The notes under the pieces: generated by a model
Told to the model about the DNA's origin: nothing
Seen by the model: the letters and a program-made list of their open reading frames with translations, nothing else
The model's database searches: none
Shown here: positions 33,009-44,496 of the stretch, piece by piece
Position numbering within the stretch: position 1 is the stretch's first letter
Layout: each line of letters starts with the position of its first letter
Program-made: the position numbers and the translations under genes
Assembly (NCBI GenBank): GCA_946811185.2
Contig: OX328096.1
Coordinates: 51,102,252 to 51,166,251, forward strand
DNA from: Hippopus hippopus
Taxonomy: Eukaryota; Mollusca; Bivalvia; Cardiida; Cardiidae
Direction of reading: 5' to 3'
Length of the DNA: 64,000 nt

Positions 33009-34652
33009 CACAGGCCTTTGAAGCTCTATTGGTCTATCAGGGAACACTAACACTAACATTGTCCTTGGTCGATCATCAAACACTTATAGCATATTTGTGC
33101 ATCGCCTGTATATCACGGAATATATATTCAAATTTTCATTAACACTATTTCTTCATTAATACTGTTTCTATAAATAGCACATTGGCGACTCCCTCTATAT
33201 CGTATATAGTAAGACAAGGTGTGCAACAAAATCAAAAAAAATTTGACCCCCGTCTCCTTTCAGGGATAATATTTAACAGAAAATGGAAAAATAAACCTAG
33301 TTACCGGTGCAGATGGGTTCACAAATGATTTTTCTTCTGTACCCTGACCCTCGAAAGTTCCAAACGGCTCATGCCATCAAGCAATAGCTCTCATCTCAAA
33401 AAAATTAAAAAGTTTCCACATTTTCCGGATCGCCACGACGCAGCAAATTATAACTCACACTATCAAAAGTTGCGCCAAAGCTTTTGACCTATGAATGGTA
33501 AAAACGCATTTGAAAATATGCGAAATGGGAGATGAAAATCGTGAAACTGGATTAGATGAAAAGATAAATTATATCAGACGAAATGTTAATTTAATAATTT
33601 CATCAATACACCAACAAAAAAATTTTTGATCTATGTTTGAAAAAAAGAATTTAATTCTTATTCGCTGCAGGATTACAAATCGTGTGACGTCAGTGCATGA
33701 CGATCCGGAAAATATGGAAGCTTTTTAATTTTTTTTGAGATGAGAGCTATTGCTTGATGGCAAGAGCCATTCGGAACTTTCGAAGGTCAGGGTACAGAAG
33801 AACTAGAGGCGCCTGAGCGCCTGTATCGCTCCACAGGCCTGATATTTCTATAATGGCGAAAGGAAGTTTTTAACAATTATCATTCAATCCTGCATTTTAG
33901 CTCACTGAAGAAACAATTTGGTAGACAACCACCATAGGAACTTACCTGCAAAACAACAATGAAATCCAATGAATAGTTTTAGAGAAGAAATTTTTCAAAG
34001 ATTTTACTTTATACCATAAAAGGAAAATGAGTCTCCCATAAAAGCCATGTTTTTTGACAGATCTTTTTTTTTTTAAGGAATTCTGTAAACCTGTATCTAA
34101 GGAACATTCCTGCAAAATAATAATGCTATCCAAATAGCAGTTTGGGAGGAGAAGATTTTTAAAGGTTTTTTACTTTGGTTGCCATGGCAACCAGAATTCT
34201 TCATGGAACACAATTATTTGAAGGAATTTGAAAGAGGACCACCAAAGGAAGATTCCTGTGAAATTTGGTAAAAATCCAGTCAATAGTTTCTGAGGAGAAG
34301 TTTTTTAAAGAAAAAGTTTATGGACGCACGCACGGACGAACGGACGGACGGACGCACGCACGCACGCACGACGGACACAATGCCATGACAATAGCTCGCT
34401 GGCCTTCGGCCAGTGGAGCTAAAAATCATTAATGAACCCATCTGCAACGGTAACTAGGTTCATTTATCCGTTTTCATTTAAATATTATCTCTGAAAGGAG
34501 GTGGGGGTAAAATTTTCTTCGATTTCGTTGCACACCTTGTCTTACTATATAGGATACAGAGCGAATCCCCAATGTGCTATTTATAGTAACAGTGTCCGTT
34601 AATGAAAATTTCGTTATCCCTTGATAGACCAATGGAGTTTCAGAGGCCTATG
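33009..34652. mobile_element. Fold-back element, long inverted arms, carrying a nested insertion
   Basis: The outer ends read CACAGGCCTTTGAAGCTC and, from the right, CATAGGCCTCTGAAACTC; GTATAGG flanks both (33002-33008, 34653-34659). The arms match in inverted orientation over several hundred bases, for example ATAGTAAGACAAGGTGTGCA and GATGAGAGCTATTGCTTGAT. A 0.6-kb hairpin-ended element (33803-34422) interrupts the right arm. No coding region recognised. Confidence 0.82.
33803..34422 (+). mobile_element. Rolling-circle-like hairpin-ended element, copy 1
   Basis: It begins CTAGAGGCGCCTGAGCGCC (a small hairpin) and ends with a CTGGCCTTCGGCCAG hairpin followed by TGGAGCTAA. A GGACGGACGCACG-type simple repeat precedes the 3' hairpin. 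The inverted arm of its host gives an empty-site reference: insertion is into a run of A, adding at most AA. Those ends and the missing duplication fit a Helentron-like non-autonomous element, but this is inference. Confidence 0.7.
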
Positions 34653-34770
34653 GTATAGGGCAGTTCACAAGAAATTTCTCCAACAAAGTTTTGTCATTTT
34701 TCACTGAATTAAATCCAGGTCTTGCATTGAGAAAGATATAAAATATTACAAAGATCATGTCTTCAGAACC

Positions 34771-34951
34771 TTTGACCCTTTACCACACAATCCTGCATTT
34801 TAGCAACCCTGAAAATGAAGGCTGTTGAAATCATTGAAAGGAAAGTGGAAAATGCTGGTTACCAGCATTTTCTCCTTTTCTCATAATGTTTTCAAAAGCC
34901 TTCTCCCTTCCAAGAGTCATTAAAAGTAGCAATCAGTTGATGAAGGGTTAA
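34771..34951. mobile_element. TTAA-MITE, R/R form
   Basis: Both arms are of the R type (CCCTTTACCACACAATCCTG at the left, TGATGAAGGGTTAA at the right), so the whole 181 bp is one inverted repeat. Confidence 0.8.
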
Positions 34952-35033
34952 TCAATCGAGTGGACTAACAAGCAAGGACATCAATAAGATGTGGTTTTCT
35001 GCTGGTACTAGATGTAGGACTGTATAAACAAAT

Positions 35034-35283
35034 GAGCCATGCTCTGGGCAAAGGGGCTTAATGATGCATGATATCAAGCAAGGCATCACACGATCATAGA
35101 TCCATTAAGGCTGTTTTCTCTAACAACCGACCAAATCATGAGGTAGACTGCTCCTTGGACTAGCAGAAAATTGACCAATAGCAAAAAGTTTCAGTCCAGG
35201 TCAGCCTGTGTGGACTACACAGGCTAACCTGGATCGAAACTTTTTGCAGATGCATTAAGCCCCCTTTTTACAGAGCTTGGCTC
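35034..35283. mobile_element. MITE with GAGCCAWGCTCTG ends, 250 bp
   Basis: Left GAGCCATGCTCTGGG and right end complement GAGCCAAGCTCTGTA continue to match through GGGGCTTAATG. AAAT flanks both sides. Near the right end is an internal hairpin GTGTGGACTACACAGGCTAAC. Part of 18640-18790 (GTTTCGACCCAGGTCAGCC) is related. Confidence 0.7.
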
Positions 35284-35780
35284 AAATGTTTAGTAGGAAC
35301 TACAGCCAGGTTGGGAAATGCGAATTCTATCTGCAAAATCTGAATGTAGAACACATACAGTGGACCATTTTCACTAGCCAAGGGTGATGATCACTTCGTT
35401 GCTCTATTCACCCTTGGCTGATCAGTTGTAATTTGTAATCCCTGCAGTATGCCTCCAACTGGATTTTAAAATGCTATCATTCCTAGAAATACATCATCAA
35501 AAACCAGTCATATGTCGGATAACACAACATTATAGCAAAATGCACACAAAAATTTTGACAATGCATCAATTGGTGTTGGAATGTATCATAAAGCTTCATT
35601 AAAATGATTTGTTACAGTGAATGTTTAAGCAAATATTGCTCTTCTATAATGTTTTCATTGTGATTCCCAGTATCTGGGACAATACTGTCTTGCCGTCTGC
35701 ATTTTCGTTTACGTTTTGCTGATCACAGATAGGCAGGGCTCCTGCTGTCGATTGCCAGTGGCACCAAATACAAAATTTAA
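35284..35780. other. No feature recognised
   Basis: Nothing recognised. Confidence 0.4.
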
Positions 35781-36036
35781 GAAACAAGCAATTTCGTTAA
35801 AATGATATCCCCCGTCGAAAAATTTACTTGACCGCGTAACTTAAAATCACTCCCAGTCGGCCATTTTTCATCGAATCAAAATTAAAAAAAACTTTATCGG
35901 CGGAATGGGTTATTGTACACACGTATAAAGTTTAACGAAATTCCGTCCAATGGTATTGGAGATAAACTCCCGGACAGATGGAAGGACAGACGGACGAAGC
36001 TAAAACTATATGCCTCCGCCTTTGGCGGGGGATAAA
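35781..36036 (+). repeat. Hairpin-ended repeat (CCGCCTTTGGCGG type), copy 1
   Basis: It starts near AACAAGCAATTTCGTT and ends TCCGCCTTTGGCGGGGGAT followed by A's. A GGACAGACGGACG stretch lies before the end hairpin. A second copy is at 37710. Confidence 0.75.
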
Positions 36037-36853
36037 AATGGCACTAAAAATGAAGCACTGGCCAATGTACTGGCAACAAGTAAATGCCTATAAATAATTC
36101 TTAAAAGATCTTAACTCTGACATAAACAATATGTATGAAGTGTGAAGGATGCCCCAGTTACTGTTTATCGCACCTAATCAAGCTGGCTCTCATTACACAC
36201 CATACTTGCATACACACCACACAATGCTAATCAATAAAATATCGATTTTGCCACACCCCGTTGTGCACATAGAATTTTCATACAATATCTACTGCGAACC
36301 AATCACTGCGAACCAATCAGAAATCGGATACAAGATTTAGTCACCGCCCATAATTTCTGAAGCCACGCCTTGATTCTGCCTTACCTGGTGAGCACCCTCT
36401 CACTGGCTAGCATTTCATTGTAAGTATTTAGCGATGTCATTAATGAAAAATGTGATAATGGTATTGATCGGCTTATATAGTGTAAAATGACAGATTTTGA
36501 AGTTAGCTGCTACCCTTAATGAAAATTTTATATCAAATCATGCAGAAATACTTTTCGGACAATTAACTGACATGAAAAATGGATTCTCACAAAAAAACAT
36601 GAAAACCCATGAAACAACAAAATGTCAGTTTGACGTTGTCCGATCAGAAGCACTTCAGACTGTCTTTCTAGCTTTGGTAATGACTTCAAACAGTGAATTT
36701 ACACAGATAATTATATGTATAAAACTATAAATAAATGCTAAAATATCTGTCCATTAATGAGGAAAAAACTCGGTGATTTTGTAACATGAAAATGTTGAAT
36801 ACACAAATGTCACAAATATAAAGTTTAGTATTTTTTAAGATAAAAAGAAATGA
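36037..36853. other. No feature recognised
   Basis: Two ORFs of 63 and 77 codons without recognisable motifs. Confidence 0.4.
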
Positions 36854-36885
36854 TAACCCTTCACCACACAGTCCCAAATTTTTCT
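36854..36885 (-). mobile_element. TTAA-MITE R-end fragment
   Basis: AACCCTTCACCACACAGTCCC only. Confidence 0.5.
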
Positions 36886-37329
36886 TTAATTTTATTAAAA
36901 CTAAAGGAATTCTAACAGGTTTACAGTTTTAGAATTACAACGCTGTATTACTGTTCAAATACAACTTCTATGTCCCTGCAGCTCACAATCTTGAAAACCA
37001 TCGGGGAAAAAGGAACATAAGGAAGCATATACAGTATTACTGAGCAATGGATTTAGTAGCTTTAACACGGGCCAATAAATATAAGTGTCTTATGTACTAT
37101 GTGGCTACCTCAGTTGGCTCCTACTGGCCCAAATTTTTATGAGCTGGCGAATTTGATGGCACAAAAATTAAAACTTGCAGGGGAAGTCCTGGATAGGGAA
37201 TGTAACAAGCTATCTGACTGGTAGTTTCAAAGCAGGTTGCAACCAATGACTGTGTATTGCTGGGATTACAGATTTCAACAACTTAATCAGCCAAGGGTAA
37301 ATGGAGCAATGCAGTATTGTCACACTTCG

Positions 37330-37462
37330 CTAGCTAAGGTAAGGGTGGACAACACTTTGGGAAAGGGAAAATTGTTCATTACAAAGAAATTGCTATGATT
37401 GCCTCAATGTCTTTGAAAGCTCCACAAACATATCATATTGTCATATTTGTGTGGTAAATGAG
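37330..37462 (+). mobile_element. Degenerate TTAA-MITE
   Basis: ACACTTTGGGAAAGGGAAAA and terminal GTGTGGTAAATGAG are the only clear marks. Confidence 0.4.
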
Positions 37463-37602
37463 TTCTTTGTAACTCTGTATCACAATTAATGAACTGATTA
37501 TTATTGAGATTATTGACTCATTAGGATGGAAACAGATACCTCCAATCACCTGCTAAAGGTCAATGATCAGCTGATAATTCAATGGTGTAATCCTAGAATT
37601 CT

Positions 37603-37695
37603 CAACCCTTTACCAATGTTATAATGACACTGAGAAAAAGGCTTTTGAAATGATAGTTGGACAAGGAAAAAGATTTTGTGCTAATAAGCAGTCTA
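37603..37695 (-). mobile_element. TTAA-MITE left fragment
   Basis: TCAACCCTTTACCAATG with R-arm body GACACTGAGAAAAAGGC. Confidence 0.55.
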
Positions 37696-37709
37696 CTTGC
37701 AAAAAAAAA

Positions 37710-37983
37710 CCAAGCAATTTCGTTGAAATGATATCCCCCGCCGAAAAATTTACTTGACCGCTTAACTTAAAATCGCTCCCAGTCAGCCATTTTTCATCGA
37801 ATCAAAAAATGAAAAACAGTGTACCGGCAGAATGGGTTATTGTACACATGTATAAAGTTTCATGAAATGCTGTCCAATGGTATTGGAGATAATCTCCCTG
37901 ACGGACAGACGGACGGACGGACTGACGGAAGGACGGACGGACAACGCTAAAACTATATCCCTCCGCCTTTGGCGAGGGATAAT
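37710..37983 (+). repeat. Hairpin-ended repeat (CCGCCTTTGGCGG type), copy 2
   Basis: Same sequence as 35781-36036 with substitutions and a longer GGACGGAC run. The shared plan (simple GGAC repeat, terminal hairpin, A-rich end) resembles the elements at 33803 and 46607. Confidence 0.75.
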
Positions 37984-38067
37984 AAACTATCAGTGGTTGT
38001 TAACCGGCTAAATTGTAGTGTTGTTGGCAGAACCTGTGTCTAATTAAATGCCACAGGTCGCTAGTAG

Positions 38068-38310
38068 GAATCCCCAGTTTGACCAATTTCTTTCTGAGGA
38101 CTGATGGTAGTCAATGCAACAGGATTCATTCCACTCTCACCACTGATCATTATTTCAACAATGGTTAACTGGGAAAGCAGCCAGTGGCTTAGGAAGAATA
38201 TTGTACAAGGTGCTAGTAAAAGAAACTCAAGGAAAGCATGGATAGGTGCACTGGCCACTGCAGCATATCCGACAAAATGTTTAAAACACATTATACATCA
38301 TACAAGCAAA
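38068..38310 (+). mobile_element. SINE copy in plus orientation
   Basis: The body is reversed relative to most copies (CCAATTTCTTTCTGAGGACT, CAGCCAGTGGCTTAGG, GGAAAGCATGGATAGGTGC). The tRNA-like head is lost. Confidence 0.7.
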
Positions 38311-38481
38311 CAAATTGTATGGATAATTACAAAGCTGCCCAACCATCTACATCTCTGCTAGCAAAGACAGCCCACCCATTACCAAGGACTTACTATGACT
38401 AGTCTGGCTGTGCTACATATTTTGGGGTTAATGAATTATGTAGTACAAAAGAACTTAGAATATTGTGTGTTCAGATACCAC

Positions 38482-38704
38482 TTAACCCAATACTAAATAG
38501 TTCTAACGACCCTGAGAAGGCAGACGGATTTTTAAAACATTGTGGGAAAATGAAAAAATGCTGGTAAACAGCACTTTCTCGTTTTCCAACATTTTCTACC
38601 ATTTCAAAAACAAATCCCTTAATTTAAACCACATTTTATTTTTTTGTCTGCAGATGCTTTGAATAAGGAAGAGACTTAAGTTTTGTCCTTTGGTAAAGGG
38701 TTAA
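38482..38704 (-). mobile_element. TTAA-MITE
   Basis: TTAA at both ends; centre GCTGGTAAACAGC; L arm TTTTGTCTGCAGATGC. Confidence 0.82.
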
Positions 38705-39363
38705 TAAGTTAGAATGATATATCTGTTGTTCACTGTTTTCATAGTTCATGCCTTTGGGTCAGATGAACTTGCATGACCCACATTTATTCAAAACCGGCTT
38801 TGACCCAAAATTACTGTGTTTCTGCTATTTTTCTGTTGGCTCAAATATTATAAAGCAATGGTTTTCAGTACAAGGAGTGCTTGGAATCCATGGGAAGGTA
38901 CACTAGCCATCAAGACCAGCGTGTAATTTCTAGAAATTGAAAATGATGGGGAATTTCCCCCTTCATCTAAAAAATAGGAGAGGGGGGTAAAAAAAAAGGG
39001 GGGGGAGGACAATTTTCAAATAGTACCCAGAAAAGTGGGCTATTTTGGTACAGTGGACCTTTCGTGACCATGTCGATTTGGAAAGGGGCCGTTTTGACTC
39101 ATTTTCACGTCAAGGCAGGTTACTTTAATTGACATATTATGTTGCCGAAACAGTTTCAGCAATGATGTAGTTTTGTTCAAACAGCAGTATTTTCTGCAAG
39201 ACAACAGTAAATTCCTTGTTTTGGAACTTTTTCATTGTTTATTTTTTGCGCGGAACTGTCATGCATTGGCTCTAAATTTACACAAGATCTTAAAAAAATT
39301 AGCATGAAACCTGCAATCACACATCCTAGAAGAGACAATGCAAGACATAACTGAAAACTTGCA
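38705..39363. other. No feature; G/A-rich low-complexity tract
   Basis: AGGAGAGGGGGGTAAAAAAAA and a following G run lie near 38975-39008. Confidence 0.4.
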
Positions 39364-39604
39364 TTAACCCTTTACCAGATGACAAATTTTGTAGCTTTAT
39401 TGTCTGTATTGAAAGCAATAAAAGTCCTGCAGACAACAAACTAAATCTAGCTAAAATGATAAAGTTTGTTTTCGAAAGGGTGGAAAATATTGTGCAAAAA
39501 AGGAGAAAATGCAGGTTGCCAGCATTTTCTCCTTAGGCAATTATGTTTTCAAAAGCTGTCTCTGTCAAGGTCATCTAAACTCAGGATTATGTGGTAAAAG
39601 GTTA
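39364..39604 (+). mobile_element. TTAA-MITE
   Basis: TTAACCCTTTACCAGATGAC start, L arm with a small internal insertion, palindrome, R arm. Confidence 0.8.
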
Positions 39605-39605
39605 C

Positions 39606-40375
39606 AAAACAACACCACCAAAGCTGTAATTCATTTATGGCATCTTACATACAGCTGATATTATACAGCCTTTTCCCCAAGTCAGTGAACTACTGTTAAT
39701 GAAGGTCAGAAATAATATAATGAATTTTATCTCCCAAATATTAGATGATATAAAGAGTCAGCCTTGCAACCTGAGATGGCCTGGTGAAAATGTCATCACT
39801 TAGAAACAATTAATGTTATGTCACATCATAATCAAAGGTCAAAGAGAAATAGGGCAAACAAATGTAACACTCCAGCACTTATGGTATTCACTCGCATGTG
39901 TTACTTGTCAAACCTATATATCATAAAGCTAGGTGCTAATGTCACATTTTTGTCTCCTTATAGCCCAAAATTCCCAGTCATACTGGATCAAAGCAAACCG
40001 AGGCAAATACATGATGCTGTCGGCATGAATTTGCATCGACCAATGATGATAGTCTAGAGGTTTATGGATAATCCTAGTAGTTTAATGATGATTCTATGTT
40101 ATTTCCTCAAATCGTAATGAAACATGATAATACATGGTAAGTCATGTATAATCAAAATGTTCTCATACAGAGAGTTAAGCAGACATACATTGAACAGTCA
40201 ACTTCATCATCATAGAAATGTTGGTGATAATTGGTGGCAATCATGGTCTTGTCATGGCATAACCATAGATATCCTTAGTGTAAACATAGGCATTTGTAGC
40301 ATTCATCAAATCAGGTCAGTTGACTCCTGATTTATCATGATCAATGATGTGGACCAAAACCAGACAAAGCTGTGG
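39606..40375. other. No feature recognised
   Basis: ORFs at 39818 and 40124 have no recognisable motif. Confidence 0.4.
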
Positions 40376-40748
40376 TATCTTTCATCAGTTACTTGTACTT
40401 ATATACAATAATGTAAGCAATAAATATTAAAAGGAATTTCAACTCGCCGTAAGATAACAAAATTTCAAGCTTGTCTAAATTGAAAACACTTTCAGACTAC
40501 TGGTATATATTAGAAATGGTTCAAATGGTGAAATATTGTCTGTGAAAGGAAAGAAAACATTATGGGCTGATTGCCACAATTTTCTCCTTTTCCAACAATG
40601 TTTTCAAAATCCCTCTTCCCGAGGGTCATTATAACATGGGAATGTTTAGTAAAAGGTTAAGGCATCCAGTATTTTAAAAGGTGTAATATCTTTCATCAAG
40701 TTACATATATACAATAATGTAAGTAATAAATATCAAAAAGAATTTTAA
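40376..40748 (+). repeat. Direct repeats (about 63 bp) flanking a MITE
   Basis: TATCTTTCATCA followed by ATACAATAATGTAAG and AATAAATAT occurs on both sides of the MITE, roughly 310 bp apart. Confidence 0.75.
40438..40660 (+). mobile_element. TTAA-MITE between 63-bp direct repeats
   Basis: L arm, broken palindrome, R arm ending AAAAGGTTAA. Flanking DNA 40376-40440 recurs at 40686-40748. Confidence 0.72.
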
Positions 40749-40848
40749 TCCCTCTGGCTAGACTATACAATTTCATATGAGATCAGGGCAATCGACCTTG
40801 TAAGGCTTTTTACGTGGTGGTACATGTGAATGAAACTAAACTTCTTGT

Positions 40849-41013
40849 AACCCTTTACCACACAATCTTAAAAGAAGCTTTCGAAAACATTTCGGGAAAA
40901 GGAGAAAATTCTGGTAAGAAGCAGAAATCTTCATATGAACAACATTTATTTTGTTGTCTGCAAATCTTTCAAATTTGGTCTAGTCCAAAATTTTGTTGTT
41001 TGGTAGAGAGTTG
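40849..41013 (-). mobile_element. TTAA-MITE with reduced palindrome
   Basis: CCCTTTACCACACAATC, half stem, L arm TTTGTTGTCTGCAAATC ending GGTAGAGAGTTGA. Confidence 0.7.
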
Positions 41014-41150
41014 AACCTTTACCACAAGACAAAATTTTAGACTAGTACATGTACTGCTAAACAGCATTTTTCCTTTTCTAACAACATTTTCAAAATGTCT
41101 TCTTAAAAGTAATCAAAATATGAATTATTTGGTATAGGGTCAACACTAGG
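41011..41150 (+). mobile_element. TTAA-MITE abutting the previous copy
   Basis: TTGAACCTTTACCACAAGAC start shared with the end of the copy to the left; short L arm, palindrome and R arm. Confidence 0.65.
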
Positions 41151-41274
41151 AGCTCCGAATAAAACTTAACATACATTTTCAGTCTAGGGATAGGACCAAA
41201 ATAAATGCATTTTCAAACCTGCGCGGAAATTGTCTCGGCGAAGTGGACCATGTAAATCAAAGACTAGAGAAAAA

Positions 41275-41684
41275 AAAGGTTCAGTGAGCCAAAAATGTGA
41301 CCCATAGTGTGGTAAAAAGGTTTTTCTGGGATTTTACCATGAAACAAATGATATTTCAAACATGTTACAGTTAATCATTAAAACAAACATTCTGACCAAG
41401 TTTTAGTAAGATTTGGGCAAAAATTTGGCCTTCAGTGTGGGAACATTCTCAGGAATCTTTTCGATTTGAAAAAGTAAACTAGCTATTAAGCCTTGGTAAT
41501 TCATCCTTTAATTTATTCCAAATAATCATCAAGACAAATCTTGTTACCACTTTCAAATGTTACTTGGGCAAAATTACGACCTCTAGATTTGACAAGGCAA
41601 ATGATGATGATGAAGAATGATTAACAACACACCTAATGACCACAACAGCTCATCTTGAGCACTTTGTGCTCAGGTGAGCTAAAA
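41275..41684 (+). repeat. Short diverged member of the 145-bp repeat element
   Basis: Two to three degraded units (AACAAACATTCTGACCAAG, GTGGGAACATTC) are followed by the conserved GAGCACTTTGTGCTCAGGTG 3' hairpin and AGCTAAAA. The 5' end is unclear. Confidence 0.65.
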
Positions 41685-42179
41685 CATTGTCAGTTAAATG
41701 TCTCATCTCTTAAATTTTCTTTCATCTCAACTGATGTCAAAAACCACATGAACCTTGCAGTTCAAACAAAAATTACATTATGCCAGTATACAAAGAAAAC
41801 AGGTTAGCTGCTTTCCCACATACAGATGTTCTACAATTTATCATTTCCTGTACATAACAATGCATGTTGGGAATTTTTTTAAGTCTGACCCTTGGTTCTA
41901 TACTGCGTGCTGTAATTATGAGATATTCTGGCAAACATGGCTCTGTAATAGCAATTATGTAGGTAATGTTTTTCAAAAATGAAATGTGCTTTTTCATTTA
42001 TTTAGCTTTAACATGGAGAAATGGAAAATCATGAAATGATGCCAACGTGTCATGAAATTCTACCACAAGAATGTCGACTAAAACCTAACCAACAGAGCAC
42101 TTCCTGTAACACTGTTGCAGCCTTTCCATATTATCATTCAGAATGTTAAAAATTCCATCATTACCCTATTGAAACCTTT
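41685..42179. other. No feature recognised
   Basis: Nothing recognised. Confidence 0.4.
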
Positions 42180-42396
42180 GGACTCTTTACCAGATGAAAA
42201 ATATTCAGCACACTTGTCTAAGTTGAAAGCATTTGCAGACAAAATAAATGTGACTCTGAAACTGAATCTTATTTTGTGAAGGAAAAAATGTTGTGGGAAA
42301 CCAGCTGGTTACCAACATTTTCTCCTTTTTCAACAATGTTTCCAAAAGTTTTCTTTTAAAGGGTCATTAAAAGTCTGGACTGTGTGGTAAAAGATT
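42180..42396 (+). mobile_element. TTAA-MITE
   Basis: ACTCTTTACCAGATGAAAA, TTTGCAGACAAAATAA, R arm ending GGTAAAAGATTAA. Confidence 0.75.
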
Positions 42397-42564
42397 AAGT
42401 GGTGCAAAACATTTCAAGTGTTGTTCAACTGTCAATTCAGGATATTTGGAAATTGATCATAACTCATGACAAAGCATTTCCTATACCAAAGGTGTGAGCT
42501 AGTCGCTTATTCACAAAGACTGAAAGTCATAAGTACATGTATCTACATGTAAAACAGGTTCTTT

Positions 42565-42810
42565 TTAAAATATCACTCTGGGTGCCGAAAGGAATTCATT
42601 GATGTACTTTGTGTTTCTCAGCCAGTTGGAGAACTTCAGTAACCAACCAAGAGCGAAGAGGTAGTGCTGCCAGGAGTAAACAAACACTTTTTCTGTTGTC
42701 TGGAGGTCTTCCATGGCTCGTGATTTGTGATCAAAAGCTTCTGGGTTGAGATCTTCTGTGAGATCCAATACCTGAGTACAGGTGAAACTCGTGAATCGGG
42801 AAGCTCTCAC
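42565..42810 (-). CDS. Unrecognised ORF, possibly an exon or a repeat relic
   Basis: An 81-codon minus-strand ORF ends at a stop about 42565. A plausible acceptor (CCTGTACTCAG) lies inside it, after which the peptide begins VLDLTEDLNPEAFDHKSRAM and later contains YSWQHYLFALGWLLKFSNWL. The composition is protein-like (acidic start, aromatic amphipathic centre). I do not recognise the family. It lies inside the large Caskin intron on the same strand, yet ends in a stop, so it could be an alternative terminal exon, part of an intronic gene, or a fragment of a transposable element. Confidence 0.25.
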   Translation of the reverse strand: MRASRFTSFTCTQVLDLTEDLNPEAFDHKSRAMEDLQTTEKVFVYSWQHYLFALGWLLKFSNWLRNTKYINEFLSAPRVIF

Positions 42811-42840
42811 TATTATGCAACTTACATATACTTGGTGTTT

Positions 42841-43043
42841 GAACTTCTACCAAATGACAAAATGTTTGACTTGTCCATATTGACATGAAATGTAGCCCAT
42901 AATATCAAATGCAGCTCATATGGTGGTATTTGTAACTGAAAGGGTAAAAAACATTGTGGGAAAAGGATAAAATGCTAGTTCCCATGTTTTCAAAGGCCAT
43001 CCTTCAGCTCATTATAGCTTGTAGTTGTTTGGTAAAGGGTGTA
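42841..43043 (+). mobile_element. TTAA-MITE lacking the second stem half
   Basis: L arm, ATTGTGGGAAAAGGATAAAA, then directly R arm. Confidence 0.7.
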
Positions 43044-43384
43044 AGCAGTGTTACAACATTAAAACAAAATGAATTCCTACAGCTATTTAATATCATATTT
43101 TCTTCATGTAATACACTGAAGTGCTTAATTTGTACATAAACTGATTGATGTGGTAGGGCCACTTAGACCTTAAACATAAATGAGGAAAGTTGACAGCCAT
43201 TTCTAGTTTCTAACATAATAAAACTATGTTTACGTATATCTGTATTTTGCCTAAGGCTTTATTTCATAAACATATCCACTTTAAGGTTAGGTTAGTTCAC
43301 TGACGACAGAATTAGAAATAGTGAGATTTATGTATGCTTCACATGCATAACTTTGGCCACACACAAAAGTGAGCAAAAAGCTCT
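43044..43384. other. No feature recognised
   Basis: Nothing recognised. Confidence 0.4.
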
Positions 43385-43614
43385 TTAACACTTTACCACA
43401 CCAGCAAATAATAGACTTGTCCAAATTCAAAGCATTTTCAGACCACAATTTAAACATGGCTCAAAAGATGGGATTTTTTCTTTGAAAGAGTAGAAAACAT
43501 TGTGGGAAAAGGAGAAAATGCTGGTTACCAGCATTTTCTCCTTTTCCCACAATGTTTTCAAAAGCTTTCTGCTCCAGGGTCATTAAAAGTCGGGATTGTG
43601 TGGTAAAGAGTTAA
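43385..43614 (+). mobile_element. TTAA-MITE, near consensus, 230 bp
   Basis: TTAA at both ends, complete arms and a perfect palindrome from GAAAACATTGTGGG to CCCACAATGTTTTC (43493-43559). A reference copy. Confidence 0.93.
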
Positions 43615-43885
43615 TATATTATTGGAAACGGAGCATATTTTTTTCAATAATAAACCATAACAATGAACATAATTAAATTCATTTTCTTTTCCTACCAATA
43701 CTATTTGCATCTTACAACAGACCATTACAAAAACACCATCGCCAAACGTAAGTTTGTTCTTCGTTAACAATACTTTCTTTTGTCACAATTCCAGAAAGTG
43801 GCAACAACTTAAAATGATGACATTGTATGATTGCCCCCGAGTTTAAATACAAAACCAGACAGCTGATCCGTAACACATCTACAAT

Positions 43886-44192
43886 AGAGGCTCAATTCAT
43901 TTTTGGATGCTTGATGTCTGCTCACATGGAAAGTGACTGAAAATGTGGCCCTTAGTAGAATGCACACAAGCTTTTTCTAAGATTTGCTCTAGTGACCTAC
44001 ATTTAGGCCTGATGTGACCCAATTGCAAGCTTGTCCAAGATACTATCAAGACAAACATTCTGACAAAGTTTTATGACTATCCAACAGAAAATGTGGCCTC
44101 TGAAGTGCACAAAAGGTAATGACAGACGACGGGCGCCTGACACAGCTTGATCACAAAAGCTCACCTTGAGCACTCTGTGCTCAGATGAGCTA
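43886..44192 (+). repeat. Short member of the 145-bp repeat element
   Basis: About one and a half units with GAAAATGTGGCC and AAACATTCTGAC, then TTGAGCACTCTGTGCTCAG and ATGAGCTATAAAA. The 5' hairpin is only weakly recognisable (ATAGAGGCTC). Confidence 0.65.
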
Positions 44193-44194
44193 TA

Positions 44195-44298
44195 AAAGAG
44201 AAGATACCAGTTATAAGAATATTATGAAAAACATTTCCCCCCTTTAACACAATGTTTCCATCAGGGTCAAGAAAGTACAAGGTCAGTATAAGGTTAAA
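44195..44298 (+). mobile_element. TTAA-MITE fragment
   Basis: Degraded palindrome (GATACCAGTTATAAG) and R-arm traces beside a 145-bp-type element. Confidence 0.4.
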
Positions 44299-44496
44299 TT
44301 AGCCTGTAAAGTAATGGGGTAATCTGACATTAAACAGACAGTTAAGAGCCTAAAGGAAATTCCTTCATTATACCTAATTTTCATCAATTTATTCTCCTTC
44401 CTTTGACATCAAAAAAGACCAAGCCAAAATGTACCCAGACACATTAATAAACAGATTACAAAGGAATTTGATGAGCATCATTCTTAACATTTATCT

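Noticed and set aside
43493..43559. Bacterial-type transcription terminator hairpins
   Set aside because: The hairpins are the centre of a dispersed MITE in a eukaryotic genome, with no adjacent bacterial genes.
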